The notes below the pieces were generated by a model, which was not told the origin of the DNA, did not search any database, and saw only the letters and a program-made list of their open reading frames with translations. A stretch of DNA of 64,000 nt, from assembly GCF_046244365.1 (NCBI RefSeq), contig NZ_CP176395.1:5146001-5210000 (forward strand), read 5' to 3'. A program made the position numbers and the translations under genes. Of the stretch, positions 50,943 to 60,434 are shown piece after piece. Position 1 is the stretch's first letter. Each line of letters begins with the position of its first letter. Origin of the DNA: Paenibacillus_V sp046244365. GTDB lineage: Bacteria; Bacillota; Bacilli; Paenibacillales; NBRC-103111.

Positions 50943-52231
50943 GACGCTTCCTTAGGATCTGCCACGATCGAGACGGCCAGCTGCTCCCAACGGAAATGCT
51001 CGTGCAGCCGCTTTGTTACGTCTTTCAATGACATGTTGCGATAAATCGTCAATATGTCGAAGGCGTCGGCACCTTTAAACCGGTAGTCGGTATACAGCCT
51101 TGCGATCGACTCCGGCGAATTCAGCATGCGCAGAAATCCGCCGATCTTTTTATTCCGGCTGCGTTCGAAATCTTTTTCGTCAATCCCCCGTTCAAGCGCT
51201 TCGTTAACGAGCTGTTTGATCCTCTCCAGCAGCAGCTCGGGGTCCCGCGTATCGCCCCCGATTACGGAGAACGTGTAGCCCGGCGTGCAGCTGAAATCGG
51301 CTCCGAAATTGTCGGAAATCAGCTTTTCGTCATAAAGCGTTTGGTATAGGGCCGAGGTCGGACTAAACAAAATGTCCATCATCAGCTTAGACGCCGATTC
51401 TTTCTCCAGAAGCGCCTTTCCTTCGATCGGGTCATGGGCTTCCTTGAAACCGAACAGGCATTTGGGCTGCGAGACCGGCAGCTTGGTAATCTTCTTCGGA
51501 TTGTGAACGGCATTCGGTTCCGGCTGGAAAATCCGTTTGATCTGGCCTTGCGGCTCGAATGTTTTCGCCGCCTGATTGCGGCGGATGCGATCCAGCACTT
51601 CTTCGGCATCGACGCCGCCGACAACGAAGACGCTCATATTCGTCGGGTGATAGAACGTATGGTAGCACTCGTACAGCATTTCTTTCGTAATTTTAGAGAT
51701 CGACTCGATCGTTCCGGCGATATCGATCCGCACCGGATGGGCGCTGTACATCGCTTCGATCAGACCGAAATACGAACGCCAGTCGGGATGATCTTTGTAC
51801 ATGTTGATTTCTTGCCCGATAATGCCTTTTTCCTTCTCGACGTTCTCGTCGGTGAAGTAGGGATTCTGCACGAAGTTAATCAGCGTCTCGAGGCTTTCCA
51901 TTACATGGTCAGTAGCCGAAAACAAATAGACCGTCCGGTCGAAGCTCGTAAACGCGTTGGCCGAGGCGCCGTAAGAAGCGAAAGTAGCGAAGATGTCGCC
52001 GGTAGGCTCCTCGAACATTTTATGCTCCAGAAAGTGAGCGATTCCGTCCGGCACCTGCACCGCTTCCTTGCCTTCCACCTGAAAGTGATTGTCGATCGAG
52101 CCGTATTTCGTGGAGAACGTAGCAAAAGTCTTGTGGAAGCCTTCTTTCGGCAGCACATAAACGTCCAGTCCGTTGTCCAGCTTCTCGTGGTATACCGTTT
52201 CGTTCACATGCTCGTAGCGGATGACGTTCAT
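50939..52231 (-). CDS. ymfH: YmfH, M16 peptidase with active zinc motif
   Basis: A 430-residue M16-family (insulinase-like) subunit. The inverted zinc motif HxxEH is present in GIAHFLEHKMFEEPTG (about residues 67-82), and a second Glu lies further on in the usual place. It pairs with the preceding YmfF subunit, which lacks the motif, as in many processing-peptidase-type heterodimers. It starts at ATG behind AAAGGGGAG, 7 bases after ymfF. Target peptides are unknown. Confidence 0.9.
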   Translation of the reverse strand: MNVIRYEHVNETVYHEKLDNGLDVYVLPKEGFHKTFATFSTKYGSIDNHFQVEGKEAVQVPDGIAHFLEHKMFEEPTGDIFATFASYGASANAFTSFDRTVYLFSATDHVMESLETLINFVQNPYFTDENVEKEKGIIGQEINMYKDHPDWRSYFGLIEAMYSAHPVRIDIAGTIESISKITKEMLYECYHTFYHPTNMSVFVVGGVDAEEVLDRIRRNQAAKTFEPQGQIKRIFQPEPNAVHNPKKITKLPVSQPKCLFGFKEAHDPIEGKALLEKESASKLMMDILFSPTSALYQTLYDEKLISDNFGADFSCTPGYTFSVIGGDTRDPELLLERIKQLVNEALERGIDEKDFERSRNKKIGGFLRMLNSPESIARLYTDYRFKGADAFDILTIYRNMSLKDVTKRLHEHFRWEQLAVSIVADPKEAS

Positions 52232-52237
52232 CGGTCG

Positions 52238-53515
52238 TTACTCCCCTTTCAAGTCCCGCAGGAAATAGATCGTGTCGAGCTTTACTTGATCCGCGATTCG
52301 GCGTATGTCCGTCGTGCCGATCTTCTCCACATCCTCGATTAAGCCCTGAACGGACCGCTGACGACCGGACAACACGCTATTGAAGTCAAACGAAATCGTT
52401 TCGTAGGCGGAATCCTGGAGCTGGCGGAGCTGGCCCGCGATCATCGCTTTGGTCTGCGTCATTTCCGTTTCGCTGATTTCGCCCTCCTCCATGGCGGAGA
52501 TCTGCTTGCGGATAATATCGACAGCCTTCTCATAGTTGGCGATTTCGATACCGGATTGAATCGTCAAAATGCCCTTGTGTCCGTCCAAACGGGAGGAAGC
52601 GTAATAGGCGAGGCTTTCTTTTTCCCGCACGTTAATAAACAGCTTCGAATGCGGATATCCGCCTAAAACCCCGTTGTACATGAGAGCTGCCGCATAATCG
52701 TCCCCGGCATACGTCGCATTCGTGCGAAGTCCCATGTTCAGTTTTCCCTGGTTGACGTCAAGCTTCTCGACTATGGAATTGACCGAAGTTACAGCCGGCT
52801 GCTTGACATTCATCATATAGCCTGCCGCTTGACCGCCTACGCCGCGAAACTGGGAGCGAACGATCGTTTCAACCTCGGAAAGCGTCGTATTGCCGACGAC
52901 ATACAAATCGATCGGCGAAGACTGCAGCCATTGCAGGTAGGATTCATAGAGGGATTTCGGCGTAATATCCTCAAGCGCCTCGATAAAGCCTAGCGGATGA
53001 AGCCGGTACGGCTCGTTTTTGCACATTTCCTGTATACAACGCTCTGCTGCATAAGTAGCTTTATCGTTAACGATCGCTTCCAGCTTTTTTTGCACCGTAT
53101 TTTTCTCGGCATCCACATATTTGGCGCTAAACGCGCCGTCTTCCAGCAGCGGGTTCGTGATCGCTTCTCCGATGAAGCTAAGCGCCTGACCGAGCAGCGA
53201 ACGCTCTTGATGGACATACCGGTCTTCGACGATGTCCATGCGGAATTGGACGATCTGGTAATCCCCGCGTTTATAAATGTCAAAACCAAAGCCCGCTCCG
53301 TACAGATCGTCCAGCCGTTCGCGGAACTGCTTCGTTTCCGGCAACGATGCCGTGCCCCTTCGCAGTACGAAAGGCGTGAGTGCCACCGGCGTAACGGTGC
53401 TTTCGGCAAGCGGCGTCCCTATGTATACGGAGACGGCATACGTTTTAAACTGTTCCGACGGCAGCACATGCAGCCGGATGTTTCCAATCGTTGTACGTTC
53501 GAATGACGATTTCAT
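52238..53515 (-). CDS. ymfF: YmfF, M16 peptidase subunit without zinc motif
   Basis: A 425-residue M16-fold protein. At the position of HxxEH the sequence reads RRGTASLPETKQFRERLDDLYGAGFG, so it has no metal site and would act as the non-catalytic partner of YmfH. The C-terminal SLAYYASSRLDGHKGILTIQSGI matches the second M16 half. It starts at ATG behind GAAGGGAG. The pairing with YmfH and the coupled order are conserved. Confidence 0.9.
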   Translation of the reverse strand: MKSSFERTTIGNIRLHVLPSEQFKTYAVSVYIGTPLAESTVTPVALTPFVLRRGTASLPETKQFRERLDDLYGAGFGFDIYKRGDYQIVQFRMDIVEDRYVHQERSLLGQALSFIGEAITNPLLEDGAFSAKYVDAEKNTVQKKLEAIVNDKATYAAERCIQEMCKNEPYRLHPLGFIEALEDITPKSLYESYLQWLQSSPIDLYVVGNTTLSEVETIVRSQFRGVGGQAAGYMMNVKQPAVTSVNSIVEKLDVNQGKLNMGLRTNATYAGDDYAAALMYNGVLGGYPHSKLFINVREKESLAYYASSRLDGHKGILTIQSGIEIANYEKAVDIIRKQISAMEEGEISETEMTQTKAMIAGQLRQLQDSAYETISFDFNSVLSGRQRSVQGLIEDVEKIGTTDIRRIADQVKLDTIYFLRDLKGE

Positions 53516-53560
53516 TAGTCAACGATCTCCCTTCCGCCTCGACTCATTGGGTAATGGCAG

Positions 53561-53588
53561 CTTCCGCTGTCGCTTGCGACAACGGAAG
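53561..53588. other. Hairpin upstream of ymfF
   Basis: An imperfect stem (CTTCCG-TGTCGC/GACA-CGGAAG) in the 219-base gap between sleB and ymfF. There is no T run, so its role is unclear. Confidence 0.4.
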
Positions 53589-53734
53589 GCGATACTCCCA
53601 TTATATTCCTACGGAAAGCGAAGAAGCAACCGATCTGTCTGCCTGACGAAAAGATCCCGAAAAGCTTCGTCGGTCAAACGGGACGGTTGCTTCCTTAGCA
53701 TTCCCTCATCATGCCGCTACGACATGTTATGCGA

Positions 53735-54511
53735 TTACTTGCAAAAAATATGTTTGCCGATCGTTTTTACTTGCGGTCTGCTCCAAATCCATTTGGATGT
53801 GGCGGTTACCGGGTTAAAGTAATAAATGCATCCTCCGGTCGGATCGTTGCCGTTAACCGCATCGCGTACCGCTTTTTTGGCGTTCTCGTTCGGAGTGAGC
53901 CAAATTTGGCCGTCGGCCACTGCCGTAAAAGCGCCTGGCTGAAAAATAACCCCCGATATCGTATGGGGAAAGCTTGGCGATTTCAATCTGTTCAGTATGA
54001 CGGCCGCCACCGCGACTTGACCGATATAAGGCTCGCCTCGTGATTCGCCGTAAACCGCATTCGCCATAATTTTCAGATCGTTATCGGAAAGACCTTGGAG
54101 GGAAGGAGGTTTGATCGTTGCACCCGAGTCCGCACCACCTCCACCGCCTCCTGAAGGTCCGGCTCCTCCGCCTCCTCCGGCAGGAGCCGAAGGCCGCCAG
54201 CTGCGGGTCGCTTCCCACAGCTTCAGCTTTGTTTTGCTGCCGACGATGCCGTCCACATTCATTCCGAATTCCGATTGAAACCATTTCACGGATTTCAGCG
54301 TGTTATAGCCAAAATCGCCGTCGATATTGCCTTTGTAGAAGCCGAGATGTTTCAGCCGCCCCTGCAGCTCATAGACGTCGGAGCCCGCAGAGCCGTATTT
54401 GACTGTCGCTTCGCTGAACGTTTCGACCGCCGGCTTGTGATGCTTAACCTGCATACCGACTAGCAGAGCCGCAACGAGACCGACCGTTATTACAAGAAGC
54501 CGTTTGTTCAT
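53735..54511 (-). CDS. sleB: SleB-like spore cortex-lytic enzyme
   Basis: A 258-residue secreted protein. A signal-anchor helix (LLVITVGLVAALLVGMQV) is followed by a peptidoglycan-binding domain (GSAGSDVYELQGRLKHLGFYKGNIDGDFGYNTLKSVKWFQ, about residues 40-80) and a Gly-rich linker (about 110-130). The C-terminal Hydrolase_2 domain has the catalytic Glu in NAVYGESRGEPYIGQVAVAAVILNRL and the family ending CIYYFNPVTATSKWIWSRP. SleB lyses cortex peptidoglycan at spore germination. The signal could be cleaved or anchor the protein. Confidence 0.9.
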   Translation of the reverse strand: MNKRLLVITVGLVAALLVGMQVKHHKPAVETFSEATVKYGSAGSDVYELQGRLKHLGFYKGNIDGDFGYNTLKSVKWFQSEFGMNVDGIVGSKTKLKLWEATRSWRPSAPAGGGGGAGPSGGGGGGADSGATIKPPSLQGLSDNDLKIMANAVYGESRGEPYIGQVAVAAVILNRLKSPSFPHTISGVIFQPGAFTAVADGQIWLTPNENAKKAVRDAVNGNDPTGGCIYYFNPVTATSKWIWSRPQVKTIGKHIFCK

Positions 54512-54680
54512 CGCATTCTCAACCTTTCCTCATCATGGTGTACTTGGTGCAATGATTCATGGAAGTTATTATTTGAAAGCCGGCGGCGTTCTATACGAAC
54601 CTTTCGCGAACATCGTACACGATGATGAAAAACGGTTTGAACGATACCTGTCGTAAGGCTTTTATTCAAATGACGTCCTA

Positions 54681-54731
54681 AAAAAAAGCATAGGAATCGA
54701 TTCCGCGTACAGCGGGACTCGATTCCTATGC
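54681..54731 (-). terminator. Terminator of the ftsK/spoIIIE gene
   Basis: A 13-bp perfect stem (GCATAGGAATCGA/TCGATTCCTATGC) with an inner loop, then TTTTTTTT on the minus strand. Confidence 0.92.
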
Positions 54732-54760
54732 AAACTAACGGTGCGCTTACATGGCAAGAA

Positions 54761-57340
54761 CTAAGAGCTAGCTTTCATGGCATGAAATTGTTCGATGGTC
54801 ATGAGCACCTCGCGAGGCTTGCTTCCCTCGTAAGGCCCGACGACTCCTTTGGCCTCCATCGTATCGATCAGGCGCGCGGCGCGGGTGTAGCCTACGCGCA
54901 TGCGCCTTTGAAGCAGCGAAACGGAGGCCTGCTTCCCTTCGAGCACGATCTGAACCGCTTGATCATACAATTCGTCCTCGAACAAGTCTTCCTGCTCGGA
55001 CTGCTCTTCCAGCTGCGGCACCATCTCTTCCTGGTAGTTGGCTTGTTCCTGGTTTCGGACAAAGTTGACGACCGACTCTACCTCTTGATCGGACAGAAAC
55101 GCGCCTTGAACGCGAACCGGCTTCGATGCCCCGACGGGTAAATAAAGCATATCGCCGCGTCCCAAGAGCTTTTCCGCGCCTACCATATCGAGAATCGTCC
55201 GCGAATCGACTTGGGACGACACCCCGAACGCAATCCTCGACGGTATATTCGCTTTGATGACGCCGGTAATGACGTCGACCGAGGGACGCTGGGTCGCGAT
55301 GATCAAGTGAATCCCCGCCGCCCTCGCCATTTGCGCCAGCCTGCAGATGGCGTCCTCCACGTCTCCTGCCGCAACCATCATCAAATCCGCGAGTTCGTCC
55401 ACGATGACGACGATAAAGGGCAGCGGTTCACCGGGGTTCGGATTACCGGGATCGGTCAGCATCGCGTTATAACCTTCGATGTTACGGGTCCCGCTCTTGG
55501 AAAACAGCTCGTACCGTTTTTCCATTTCGACTACGACCTTCTTGAGCGCCAAGGAGGCGCGGCGCGGATCGGTGACGACCGGAGCCAGCAAATGCGGAAT
55601 TCCGTTATATACATTCAGCTCGACCATCTTGGGGTCAATCATGAGAAACTTCACTTCATTCGGCTTCGCTTTGTATAAAATGCTCGTGATGATTCCGTTT
55701 ATACAAACCGATTTCCCGGAACCGGTTGCCCCTGCGACAAGCAAATGGGGCATCCGCGCCATATTGCCAACGATCGGCTGTCCGGCGATATCGCGGCCGA
55801 GCGTAACCGAAAGCTTAGAGGCGGCGTCATGAAAAGCGCCGGATTCCATGACTTCGCGCAGCGTGACCACGGAGACCTCGGAGTTCGGCACCTCGATGCC
55901 GATAGCCGATTTCCCCGGTATCGGGGCCTCCATACGAATATCCTTGGCGGCCAAAGCAAGCGCGATGTCGTCGGTCAAGCTGACGATCCGGCTAACTTTA
56001 ACGCCGACGTCCGGCTGCACCTCGTAACGGGTGACGGAAGGCCCGCATACGACCTCGAGCACCTTCGCGCGGACGCCGAAGCTCTCCAGCGTCGCTTCCA
56101 GCTTGCGGGCATTCGCTTTATGATCGAGATCTCCCGCCCTTCCTAAGCCCGAAGGCTTGGACAGCAGCTGATAGGAGGGCAGCTGATACGGCTTTTTGCT
56201 GCTGGCAAGCGCGAGCGGCTTGTCCGGCTCTTCGCCGGCAGCATCCTGTCCCGCTGCGGCGCCCGCATTCCCCGCCCCGGATTGCGCCGACTCCGGCAAG
56301 GCCGGCAGTTCTTCGCGCTGCTCTTGAAAATCGCGGATGAACGGACGCTGATCGTCGTCTTCACCGGCCAAATCCTCGATTTGATCCATAGCCGGAATAA
56401 CGGCGACCGGTTTAACGACCCGCTCCACCACCGGCGCAGGTGACGCATTCTCTTCGTACTCGTCATCCGATTCACCCGATGGATCGAACCCGACCAGCGG
56501 CTCCTGCTGTTTACGGAGAGACGGCAGCAGATGAAAGATCGGCGATCGCTTGTCCTGCTTCTCTTGCTTCTTTTTCTTCGGTATGGCGGCCTTGTATGAC
56601 TCATCCTCAAAATCGTCGTCAAGCGGGGGCACAAATGCCGCGCGTTTAGACGTTCGGACCGTCTCCTCCGGAGCCGTCACCGGTACCAGCCCGCCCTTCG
56701 ACTGTCTCGGAAATAGACCCGTTAGCTTGCCACGCAGCGCTGACGCCATTTCTCCGGCCGGCCTTCCGATTTTACCGCCGATATCGACTACCGACATCCC
56801 GGTAATGAGCAGGAAGGCAACGACGAACAAGGCATATACGAGGAACCGGGATCCCCAGCCGCCGAACAAAAAGTACAGACAAGCGTACAGGATCGCGCCG
56901 ATCATACCGCCCCCGACATCCGCCTGCAAAATATCGCTCTTGCCGCCCGAAGCGCGCAGCCCTTCCATCATGCTGTTCCACGAAGAACTGACGATGTACG
57001 AAGGAGCCGTAAAATCGGCGTTAGGATCGAGCAAGTGAATCATCGACATATGATTATAGAGAACGAGCCCCGTCAAGAGAAGTGCCAGGCCCGTCTTGCG
57101 AACGCTCCAGCCGCCGGGCCACGCTCGCTTAATAAATACGTACAGTCCTATGTAAATAAAAACGACAGGAATGACCCAGTCCATCGCACCTATCAAAAAA
57201 CGGAACAAATAAGTAAGGGACCGCGCCACTCTGCCTTCACGCGATAGCGCAATGACGGAAAGCACCAGTATGATGATCCCGTATAGCTCGTATTTGATCG
57301 TGAGCTTCAGTTTGCTTTTTTTCTTCCGGCCTTTAGCCAA
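54761..57340 (-). CDS. FtsK/SpoIIIE-family DNA translocase
   Basis: An 859-residue translocase. The N-terminal region has four to five membrane helices (GAMDWVIPVVFIYIGLYVFI and FGGWGSRFLVYALFVVAFLLITG among them). A linker of about 200 residues rich in Glu, Ala and Pro follows, then the RecA-like motor (Walker A GATGSGKSVCINGII, Walker B FIVVIVDELADLMMV) and a C-terminal gamma winged helix (LQRRMRVGYTRAARLIDTMEAKGVVGPYEGSKPREV). It moves DNA into the forespore or across the division septum. It starts at TTG 57340 behind GGGGGTGAAC. Length fits SpoIIIE-type proteins. Confidence 0.94.
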   Translation of the reverse strand: MAKGRKKKSKLKLTIKYELYGIIILVLSVIALSREGRVARSLTYLFRFLIGAMDWVIPVVFIYIGLYVFIKRAWPGGWSVRKTGLALLLTGLVLYNHMSMIHLLDPNADFTAPSYIVSSSWNSMMEGLRASGGKSDILQADVGGGMIGAILYACLYFLFGGWGSRFLVYALFVVAFLLITGMSVVDIGGKIGRPAGEMASALRGKLTGLFPRQSKGGLVPVTAPEETVRTSKRAAFVPPLDDDFEDESYKAAIPKKKKQEKQDKRSPIFHLLPSLRKQQEPLVGFDPSGESDDEYEENASPAPVVERVVKPVAVIPAMDQIEDLAGEDDDQRPFIRDFQEQREELPALPESAQSGAGNAGAAAGQDAAGEEPDKPLALASSKKPYQLPSYQLLSKPSGLGRAGDLDHKANARKLEATLESFGVRAKVLEVVCGPSVTRYEVQPDVGVKVSRIVSLTDDIALALAAKDIRMEAPIPGKSAIGIEVPNSEVSVVTLREVMESGAFHDAASKLSVTLGRDIAGQPIVGNMARMPHLLVAGATGSGKSVCINGIITSILYKAKPNEVKFLMIDPKMVELNVYNGIPHLLAPVVTDPRRASLALKKVVVEMEKRYELFSKSGTRNIEGYNAMLTDPGNPNPGEPLPFIVVIVDELADLMMVAAGDVEDAICRLAQMARAAGIHLIIATQRPSVDVITGVIKANIPSRIAFGVSSQVDSRTILDMVGAEKLLGRGDMLYLPVGASKPVRVQGAFLSDQEVESVVNFVRNQEQANYQEEMVPQLEEQSEQEDLFEDELYDQAVQIVLEGKQASVSLLQRRMRVGYTRAARLIDTMEAKGVVGPYEGSKPREVLMTIEQFHAMKASS

Positions 57341-57454
57341 AACGGTTCACCCCCGATAGCTAATTATACCATATTGTCGGGGTACGAGATACAATCCGTT
57401 GCATTCAAGCCGAAAGGCCTATATTACAAATCGAACACACGTTCGCAATCCGTC

Positions 57455-57670
57455 TTAAGGATGAAATTCGATGATCGAGCCCGGCATATAAGCGGGGTTC
57501 AAGTAATCGTTCGGATTCGGACTATACAGCCGGACGACCTTGGCCTGCTGCATATTGAGCATCTCCACCTGCATATTCATCCCGTTGATGGTGACGTCGA
57601 CAAACGAAGGCTCCTTCCCGAAGCCTTCCCAAAGCGTCTCCGGAGCTACCGCCGAATAGATGACCGTCAT
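57455..57670 (-). CDS. ylzJ: YlzJ-like protein
   Basis: A 71-residue protein of the YlzJ type: TVIYSAVAPETLWEGFGKEPSFVDVTINGMNMQVEMLNMQQAKVVRLYSPNPNDYLNPAYMPGSIIEF. Function is unknown. The ATG overlaps the end of the TepA-like gene (ATGA), so the two are coupled, as in Bacillus. Confidence 0.85.
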   Translation of the reverse strand: MTVIYSAVAPETLWEGFGKEPSFVDVTINGMNMQVEMLNMQQAKVVRLYSPNPNDYLNPAYMPGSIIEFHP

Positions 57671-58407
57671 TGCGGGACACCTCCGTTTTGGGGTTGCTGC
57701 TGCCTCCGCTGTTCAATTTGCTGGTTAAGCTCGCGAATGGCCTCGCCTATGCCTCCGATCCGATCGATAAGCCCATACTTCACAGCATCCGCGCCGATGA
57801 CCGTCGTTCCGATATCGCGGGTCAGCTCCCCCGTCTTGAACATCAGCTCCTTGAACTTCTCTTCGCTGACGTTAGAGTGGCGAGTGACGAAACGAATGAC
57901 GCGCTCTTGCATTTTATCCAAGTATTCGAAGGTTTGTGGCACGCCAATAACAAGCCCGTTCAAGCGGATCGGGTGGATCGTCATCGTCGCCGTTTCCGCG
58001 ATCATCGAAAGCTGTGACGAAACGGCAATCGGTACGCCGATGCTGTGACCGCCGCCGAGCACCAACGTTACCGAGGGCTTGGACAATGACGAGATCATTT
58101 CGGCTATCGCCAGCCCCGCTTCCACATCGCCCCCCACCGTATTTAGAATGATCAGAATGCCTTCGATTTTCTGGTTTTGCTCAGCCGCCACCAGTTGCGG
58201 GATGAGATGCTCGTATTTCGTCGTTTTATTTTGCGGTGGCAGTACGATATGCCCTTCGATTTGTCCGATGATCGTCAGACAAAAAATATTGGACTCGTTG
58301 CTCGCCACATTCGTTTGGCCAAACTGCTGCAAGCTTTCGATCGAAGCCTGCTTCTTTTGTTCTTCCGCTGCCGGCTCGATTGGAGCCTCCGACGTTTTAT
58401 CCGCCAT
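57667..58407 (-). CDS. tepA: TepA-like ClpP-family protein (YmfB)
   Basis: A 246-residue crotonase/ClpP-fold protein: NIFCLTIIGQIEGHIVLPPQNKTTKYEHLIPQL, GILIILNTVGGDVEAGLAIAEMI, and the Ser-bearing LVLGGGHSIGVPIAVSS, matching TepA, which affects protein translocation across the membrane. The start at ATG 58407 follows AAGGAGG by 8 bases; the longer frame from 58467 lies in the leader. It is followed by ylzJ with ATGA overlap. Confidence 0.88.
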   Translation of the reverse strand: MADKTSEAPIEPAAEEQKKQASIESLQQFGQTNVASNESNIFCLTIIGQIEGHIVLPPQNKTTKYEHLIPQLVAAEQNQKIEGILIILNTVGGDVEAGLAIAEMISSLSKPSVTLVLGGGHSIGVPIAVSSQLSMIAETATMTIHPIRLNGLVIGVPQTFEYLDKMQERVIRFVTRHSNVSEEKFKELMFKTGELTRDIGTTVIGADAVKYGLIDRIGGIGEAIRELNQQIEQRRQQQPQNGGVPQ

Positions 58408-58470
58408 AATTAATTCCTCCTTATCCATCGCCCCCTTAGTATGGATATGAGGATTGTTTTTATACAACGC

Positions 58471-58491
58471 AAGGACGGCTTCGCCGTCCTT
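58471..58491. other. Hairpin in the tepA leader
   Basis: A 9-bp perfect stem with a 3-base loop (AAGGACGGC TTC GCCGTCCTT) in the leader of tepA, after the rnj terminator. It is followed by TTTAG on the plus strand only. It may be a terminator for the opposite strand or a leader stem. Confidence 0.5.
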
Positions 58492-58504
58492 TTAGGGACA
58501 AGCA

Positions 58505-58541
58505 AAATAAAAAAGCTTCCGCGGCCGGGTTGCCGGGAAGC
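58505..58541 (-). terminator. Terminator of rnj
   Basis: A 6-bp stem (GCTTCC/GGAAGC) with a GC-rich interior (CCGGCAACCCGG), followed on the minus strand by TTTTTTATTTTG. Confidence 0.8.
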
Positions 58542-58576
58542 CTATTTCGATGTTCAAGTGACTTAGACGGTGTGGG

Positions 58577-60253
58577 TTAAACTTCCATAATGATCGGTAG
58601 GATCATCGGTCTTCTTCTAGTTTGCTCGTAAAGGAAACGGCCCAACACATCTTTTACATGCGTTTTTAATGAGGCCCACTCATTTACGTTCTCATTCATT
58701 AGCTTGTTTAAAGTACCCGTCACGATACGGTTTGCCTCTTCGAGCAATCCTTCGGATTCGCGTACATAGACGAAACCGCGCGAGATAATGTCCGGACCGG
58801 ACAAAATCGCGCCATCCTGCTTGCTAAGCGTTACAACGACGACCAGAATGCCGTCCTGCGAAAGCAGCTTACGGTCGCGAAGGACGATATTGCCTACATC
58901 GCCTACGCCAAGCCCGTCGATCAGGATGTTGCCGGTAGTCACTTTTCCGCCTTTGCGTGCAGAGCCGTTCTGAATCTCGACGGTTTCCCCGTTGTCAACA
59001 ATAAAAATATTTTCCCGATCGATGCCTACGGTCTCCGCCAGTTGGCCGTGGAGACGCAGCATCCGATATTCGCCGTGAATCGGAATGAAATATTTCGGCC
59101 GCATCAGGTTAAGCATCAGCTTCAGTTCTTCCTGGCTGCCGTGTCCGGAAACGTGTACGCCGGAAACGGAGCCCGGACCGTAAATGACATGCGCCCCTAA
59201 ACGGAACAACTCGTCGACAGTTCGTCCAACATATTTTTCATTGCCCGGAATCGGCGTTGCAGCAATGATAACCGTGTCCCCAGGCAAAATATCCACTTTA
59301 CGATGCGAAGAGCGAGCCATCCGGGTCAGCGCCGACATCGGCTCCCCTTGGCTTCCGGTAGACAAGATAACGACGCGGTCCGCCGCAATCTTGTTCACTT
59401 CTTCAGGCTCGATCAGCATACCGTCCGGAATCCGCAAATAGCCTAGCTCGGATGCGATTCCTACGACGTTCACCATACTCCGTCCGATTACCGTTACTTT
59501 ACGTCTCGTTGCGTATGCCGCATCCATTACCTGTTGAATACGGTGAATGTTCGATGCGAATGTGGCTACTACGACGCGCTGTTTCGCTTTGCGGAACACT
59601 TCCTCAAGCTCGACGCCGACGCTTCTCTCGGATCCCGTATAACCTGGACGTTCGGCGTTCGTACTATCCGAAAGAAGAGCCAGTACGCCCTTCTGACCGA
59701 TTTCCGCCATCCGATGCAGGTCGGCATAATGCGCGTTTACCGGCGTTTGATCGAACTTGAAGTCTCCGGTATGAACGACGACGCCTTCCGGCGTTTCGAG
59801 CGCTACCCCAACCGAGTCCGGAATACTGTGATTCGTCTTGAAGAAGGATGCTTTGATCGTGCCGAGCTGAAGCTCGGATTCCGCTGTGATCGTAATTCGT
59901 TTCGTTTCACCGAGAAGACCGACTTCCTTCAGCTTCGCTTCGATCAGCCCGAGCGTCAATCTCGTAGCATAAATCGGAACGTTCAGCTGTTTCAAAACGT
60001 ACGGAAGTCCGCCGATATGATCCTCGTGACCGTGAGTGATCAGAATACCTCTCACTTTGTCGCGATTTTCAAGCAAATATGTGATGTCGGGAATGACGAT
60101 ATCAATCCCCAACATATCTTCATCAGGAAATTTCAAACCGGAATCGACAACCACAATATCATTCGCATACTGGATTACATACATGTTCTTTCCGATCTCG
60201 CCCACGCCGCCCAGAGCGAAGATCACCAATTTATCGTTATTTTTTTTGGACAA
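58577..60253 (-). CDS. rnj: Ribonuclease J
   Basis: A 558-residue metallo-beta-lactamase/beta-CASP ribonuclease with ITHGHEDHIGG (zinc ligands, about residues 72-83), the second His in TNHSIPDS, the Asp of VVHTGDFKFD and the beta-CASP motifs in VVILSTGSQGEP and VSGHGSQEELKLM. It has 5'-to-3' exonuclease and endonuclease activity in mRNA decay. It starts at TTG 60253 behind GGAGG. Its place beside dapA matches the B. subtilis rnjB locus, but the sequence ending RRRPMILPIIMEV is like RNase J1, so the J1/J2 label is left open. Confidence 0.92.
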   Translation of the reverse strand: MSKKNNDKLVIFALGGVGEIGKNMYVIQYANDIVVVDSGLKFPDEDMLGIDIVIPDITYLLENRDKVRGILITHGHEDHIGGLPYVLKQLNVPIYATRLTLGLIEAKLKEVGLLGETKRITITAESELQLGTIKASFFKTNHSIPDSVGVALETPEGVVVHTGDFKFDQTPVNAHYADLHRMAEIGQKGVLALLSDSTNAERPGYTGSERSVGVELEEVFRKAKQRVVVATFASNIHRIQQVMDAAYATRRKVTVIGRSMVNVVGIASELGYLRIPDGMLIEPEEVNKIAADRVVILSTGSQGEPMSALTRMARSSHRKVDILPGDTVIIAATPIPGNEKYVGRTVDELFRLGAHVIYGPGSVSGVHVSGHGSQEELKLMLNLMRPKYFIPIHGEYRMLRLHGQLAETVGIDRENIFIVDNGETVEIQNGSARKGGKVTTGNILIDGLGVGDVGNIVLRDRKLLSQDGILVVVVTLSKQDGAILSGPDIISRGFVYVRESEGLLEEANRIVTGTLNKLMNENVNEWASLKTHVKDVLGRFLYEQTRRRPMILPIIMEV

Positions 60254-60390
60254 GAAAATAAACCTCCTTATTTAAATTGACGACGATCCGTATTTTCCAA
60301 ACATTAAGAAGAACCCGCACCAGTCACTTGGAATCATTATACATGATTAAAAACACTAAATACAAGTAAAGCGATTACGATTAGGTTACC

Positions 60391-60421
60391 CAAAAAAAGA
60401 AAACCGATGCTGTGCGCACCG
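60391..60421 (-). terminator. Terminator of dapA
   Basis: A 6-bp stem with one wobble pair (CGGTGC/GCATCG), then GTTTTCTTTTTTT on the minus strand. Confidence 0.7.
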
Positions 60422-60434
60422 ATTTAGACTTTTC

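Noticed and set aside
54512..54620. SigmaG promoter of sleB (GAATC then CATGATG)
   Set aside because: Spacing is 16 and the -10 box is a poor match, so it is too weak to list as a feature.
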